NCBI GenBank assembly: GCA_963920765.1
Contig: OY987243.1
Location: forward strand, 16,802,001 to 16,866,000
Length of the DNA stretch: 64,000 bases
From: Ulota crispa
Taxonomy: Eukaryota; Streptophyta; Bryopsida; Orthotrichales; Orthotrichaceae
Reading direction: 5' to 3'
Of the stretch, positions 59,830-64,000 are shown piece after piece (positions within the stretch are counted from its first letter, which is position 1; each line of letters starts with the position of its first letter). The notes below the pieces were generated by a model that saw only the letters and a program-made list of their open reading frames with translations, made no database searches and was not told the DNA's origin. Both the position numbers and the translations under genes were made by a program.

Positions 59830-62800
59830 TCAGATTGAGGCGCTGTTTGGAACGCCCTTTCCTGTCAAACCTGATTCAGAGGAGGGATGCAGGAGCTCGT
59901 ACGGAACTTGAGCAGGACCATTGCGGTGTTTTAGTCTCTTGTCTTGATTCCTTTGCGTTATGAGCTTCTCAATCTGGCCGATCTTACTTTGGAAACGGCT
60001 AAATACTGCCAATATCTGCATGGACTCCAACCTTTTTCGGTAAGTTCTGGAAACTTTTACATTCAGTAAATCATTTATGATTTTGTACGGAACTTTTTGA
60101 GTTCGGGAAGCTTGATAGAGGAGAGCTTACCTTGTCATCACTAGTCCAGTTTAGTGTGCTCCTTTGACCCAGATACTCCTCGTGGATTGCATGAGTAGAT
60201 AGTGCCTCTGTTGTGATTGCGATGACCGTTGCTTGTGTCTCATTGGAGACCGTTGACAGATAAAAGGCCTCGGGATCCTTTTGAAGCTCCAGGAGTTCTG
60301 TTGTTCCTTCACTGGGTATGAGCCTGCGGGTAGTCGTTGGATGGTTAGGCATGAAACCGGCATACTCGTATTGGCCAAAGTTCACTGCTGCGTGATGGCA
60401 AGAAGTAGTCCACACGATGATGCTCAAAATATGTATCAAAGATTTTTTGGAATCCAACGCTGGCCACCCTTCAGCATCCTTTTTGTCGCCATGGCCTACT
60501 GTCCGAATTTCAGTCCACCATCTTTGAAGCTCCTCGTCCTTGCGAACACTGGCATCATCCTTGTAGATTACTTCGACATATTCTGATAACCATGATTGGA
60601 TTGCACCCCAGTGCTCAAGTCCGTCAGCAGCGAACGGATAATCCTCAATCACCAACTTAATGCCGTGCTCTGCATTCTCGTCTGGGATAGCCATGCCCCT
60701 ATTGAGGACATTCCAGAACCGTGTTAGGCACTTGCAGGTTCAAAAGCGATCTAGCCTAGCATGTACAATTGCTCGGGCTTTGAAGATGGTAGATAGAAAG
60801 ATAGATAGTACCTTTTGAGTAAATCCACAGGTAATGCTTGTTCGTCAAAGCGCCACTTGTGCTTGTACCATGTGGAACTCATCTGCATGGAGATTTCATG
60901 TGGGGTGAAGGTCTTCTCTATAATGCCACCAGCATTGACCAGTGCTTTTCGTGCTGCAGCGTTGATGTCCAGCGTGTCTTTGAAGTGGTGCACAAGAGCT
61001 TGGTGCACGGGATGAAGTGGGCTCAATTGCCTGTGTGTTGCAATGATTACAGGCTCCATAGCAGCATGCGAGCGTAACCTGAAACCAAATTTTAGTGAAG
61101 ATCAGAATGTGAAAGAAGTTGATTGAGTGAACAGTGCGTTCAATTCAAAGTACTGCTTAGAGATCTAGTGACCTAGATTCTTAGAGAGATGTGTATATGA
61201 ATATGTTTGGTACTCACCAGTGGCTTATGAGTTGATGATACCCAGTATCATTCGCCATGACATGAGCTTTTGCAAGCTCCCATACCCAATCCTTTTCGCC
61301 CAAGGATGGGGGAGTGACAACGCGATTCACGGCAGGCTTGTTATTCCCTTCGCATGGTGGTAGGCTGAGCTCAATAGCAACCGGAATCATGCAGCCGTCC
61401 TCTCTTGTGAAGAACAAAGTTCTAGTGCCGTAAGCTTTTGATGTAGGACTTTCGTTGATTTTGTTCACAAAGGGTAGAAAAATATCGTGGTAGTCAAGTT
61501 TGAAGAGCCTGCTTTGAGCAATTGCCATTTGCACGTCCAGTCCTTCTAAAAGGGGTTCAATGTGCTCCGCTGTTATAGCTGACAATGGAGTTCCGTACGT
61601 GGTGCTGTCCAGGGTGCTTCGAATGGGAAACTCATGCACACGCTCAATTGCAACTGGATTGATTCCAGCAAGCACCTGACGGGCGAATTCTTCATCATGC
61701 ATCCATGCATCCTGACAAGCTGTGAAGGGTCACCATTTACCATCAGTAAGCTGACTGCCACATTCAACATTAGAATTGCTAGTAAATATTGTATGCCAGC
61801 AACAGCTATCATGCTGTAAAACTTCACAATCGTACCTGCAACAACTTTCGGAAGTCGAAACGTGACAATTTCAGACTCCGATTCGCTTGACGCACATTCA
61901 GAATCAGTAGATAGATTGACACCTTTCCTGAACAAGTCAAATACTTGATCCAGGCTTTGAAATTCCACTTGCGTAGAATACAGTGCATAGAGGGCTGGCA
62001 TCATTTTTCTCGAAGCTGCTTCGATCGCATCCTCTTGCTCCAAGCCGGGGATCTTTACCAACGTTACCCTTTCATCCCTTGGAATGTAAAACTTTGCGAA
62101 CATTTCACCTCGGTGCTCCGATACCGGATCTGGAACCGCGAGACGAGACATTAGACGAAAATGAGAATTTTAAGATTAGATCTCATGATCGCAAGATTCT
62201 GCAGGTTCAGATCGGAGTTAATACAGTTCTATGATTGCACATGAGAAATTCATTCGATCGTCAATTCATGGTTAAGGTCGGTCGTAAGTACCAATCTCAG
62301 AAGGCGGCCTTCCAGTCCGTATGCGTCTGGGGTAAGGAAATGTTTCATTTTTACCCAACACAGGCCGCTTAAAGCTCTCGTGCTGGTCACTGTCTCCTAA
62401 GTCGTTGTATACATCGTAGTCGTAAATCCGGTCTGCTTCCTTGCGCAACCCCGTCCCTTTGCCACGCATATTGATTAACTCTTGCTCTCGCAATCGTTTC
62501 AAGCCGGTCGGAGTTTCGTGTGGTAGGTAAACCTGCACAAGAAACGAGCATGAGCAGTTTGAAACAAAAAGAATAGATTAATACTCTTTTATAAATCCGT
62601 AAGATATATAAGAACGGATCTAAGAGCAATAAACGGTGGTGCACACTCTCTGTTGCATCTAAATTCTTTCCACCTATAATCGCTTGATACTACTGCTGCA
62701 ACAGTTGTTTTGGAGGAAACTAGTTCGAACTGCTTCGATTTATGTTACGTCTCGAGTTCCATTCTAACGACTTCCGCTTACACCGAAAATACACAACAAA

Positions 62801-63963
62801 CTCATTCATCGAACTGTGAGCTCTAATCAAGCAGTCTGAAGAAGTTAACGTCCTATTACATAATTATGGATGCAACTTACTCAAATCTTAACCTCGAAAC
62901 ATGAAGAATGGATTACGATGTAAATATACGAGCGTGACTGGTTATATGAACGATTTTTTCAGCATGAGCGTGATATACGTGCACTCGTTCGTTGAATGAT
63001 TATGCATTTTATCGGATGCTCCTGGACCTTCGAACAGGATGAATTCTTCAGTGAAAATCTACCTTGTTGCTGAAGAACACGCGGTCGGCAGTATACAGGT
63101 CTACGTTGTAAACGCACGAGTTGCACGGAAAATGCACCGTGGACTCATCCGGGAGCTCGATAGAGACGGCCTTGAGAAGGAACACGTCTCTATGAAAATT
63201 CTTCAATATCAGCGCACCTGGAGTTCCAAAATCCTTCTCCACCTTCAAGTTAACATTAAACTTTGTTACGTTCGTGGACGGGCTGTGATTTCCAGGATCA
63301 ACTTCGGTCCAGTTCTCTATCGCCACGTCGACACTCTGTTTCGGACTCCCAGTCGCTGTGACGCCATCACGACTATCAGTACAACAGCTTTCCCATTTCA
63401 CGAGAAGTTCTAAACATGAAGTAGAAATATTTAAAAGAAAAGGACATTCAAAGGTGTACAGGACAACAATCATGAGTGTGCGGTGAAAGAGGTTTTGCAA
63501 GGTACTAACCAGGGTCAACCTTTACGCTAACAAGCTGCATCCAAACCTTGTGTCCCTGTCGTTCGTCCTCCTCATCCCAAAACTTCAAGTCACTCTCGTC
63601 CACCGACTTCGGCACCACAAAATACTCCTTCTTACACAACTCGACAGTTACCTTCAGCACTTGCAAACGAGACTCCTGCTTCTGCAACTCCAACAGCACA
63701 TCGCTAATCCCCTGACCATCACGAAGATCGTTAATTAACTCGAATTCCGTTTGAATAGGAGCCAATCGCATTTGTGACGCCGACGTCGCCTGGTTCACGG
63801 ACCTGGACCTTCGCTGATTACTCCTAATCCGCTGACCAGAGTCACATTTAACGAGAAGAGTTCCTGCGATTCTCTGCTTCGGTTTTCGCACACGAAGAGC
63901 TCCTCCATGAGTACGGCGAGCAATCGAAGCAGCTCTCGCGAACGCATTCATCGTCATTGACAT
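59830..63963 (-). CDS. Plant lipoxygenase, probably plastid 13-LOX type
   Basis: Eight exons join exactly: 63963-63510, 63409-63063, 62532-62292, 62129-61836, 61719-61218, 61078-60812, 60698-60131, 60015-59830 (952 residues). Order: Arg/Ser/Ala-rich N-terminus without early acids (plastid transit-like), PLAT/LH2 domain ([20 protein letters not shown]), [36 protein letters not shown], catalytic core, C-terminus [14 protein letters not shown]. All five iron ligands are visible: the two His of SHWLRSHA, His and Asn in [11 protein letters not shown], and the C-terminal Ile. It oxygenates polyunsaturated fatty acids, first step to oxylipins/jasmonate-type signals. The 13-position and plastid location are inferred from the N-terminus. 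The frame stays open to the window edge behind a possible acceptor (TTACAG), so an upstream exon is possible. Confidence 0.93.
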
Positions 63964-64000
63964 GCACAGCGGCTTCTGCCATCCCGTCACTCCTGTAATA

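Noticed and set aside
1..64000. CRISPR arrays, operons or bacterial signals
   Set aside because: The window is plant nuclear DNA; no spaced identical repeats of that kind are present.

Overview
This is a plant nuclear window. Genes have several introns with GT-AG (once GC-AG) borders, and the proteins are plant types: a LysM receptor-like kinase of the LYR/LYK4-5 kind, a CHY-RING E3 ligase of the MIEL1/RCHY1 type, a plant lipoxygenase and a short ribosomal protein S30. Intron sizes (about 80-530 bp) and very AT-rich, repeat-filled spacers between GC-richer genes suggest a seedless plant (bryophyte grade) or streptophyte alga. I cannot name the species.

Layout. 62-829 (+): 3' part of a LysM receptor kinase. 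About 1.6-26.8 kb: a gene-poor block of short DNA transposons, hairpins and a tandem array of palindromes, with no intact gene. 27.8-30.5 kb (+): a nine-exon CHY/RING E3 ligase gene. 30.5-37.5 kb: AT-rich spacer with a few elements. 37.5-47.7 kb (-): one large chromatin gene whose exons join into a protein of about 2,490 residues (long repeat-bearing N-terminus, Enhancer-of-polycomb-like region, PHD-zinc knuckle-extended PHD, C-terminal ADD-like finger). 49.0-52.9 kb: more mobile elements. 54.2-55.0 kb (-): ribosomal protein S30, with transposons in two of its introns. 55.2-57.4 kb: a chain of four elements sharing single TTAA tetranucleotides. 57.77-58.31 kb (-) and 58.48-58.89 kb (+): a head-to-head pair, an unrecognised 88-residue gene and NatC subunit NAA38. 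59.8-64.0 kb (-): an apparently intact eight-exon lipoxygenase with a plastid-type N-terminus.

The genes do not form a pathway. What unifies the window is its mobile DNA. More than a dozen non-autonomous elements end in a variant of CCCCTAAA and are flanked by TTAA; ten keep TTAA on both sides. That is the pattern of piggyBac (or Sola3) transposons. A second group with GGT...ACC ends also sits in TTAA-like sites, and several elements abut each other across one shared TTAA. MITEs with 9-bp, 8-bp, TAA and TA duplications are interspersed. The most unusual structure is the array of about ten tandem hairpins at 12.24-13.42 kb. All calls come from reading the sequence; no database search was possible.
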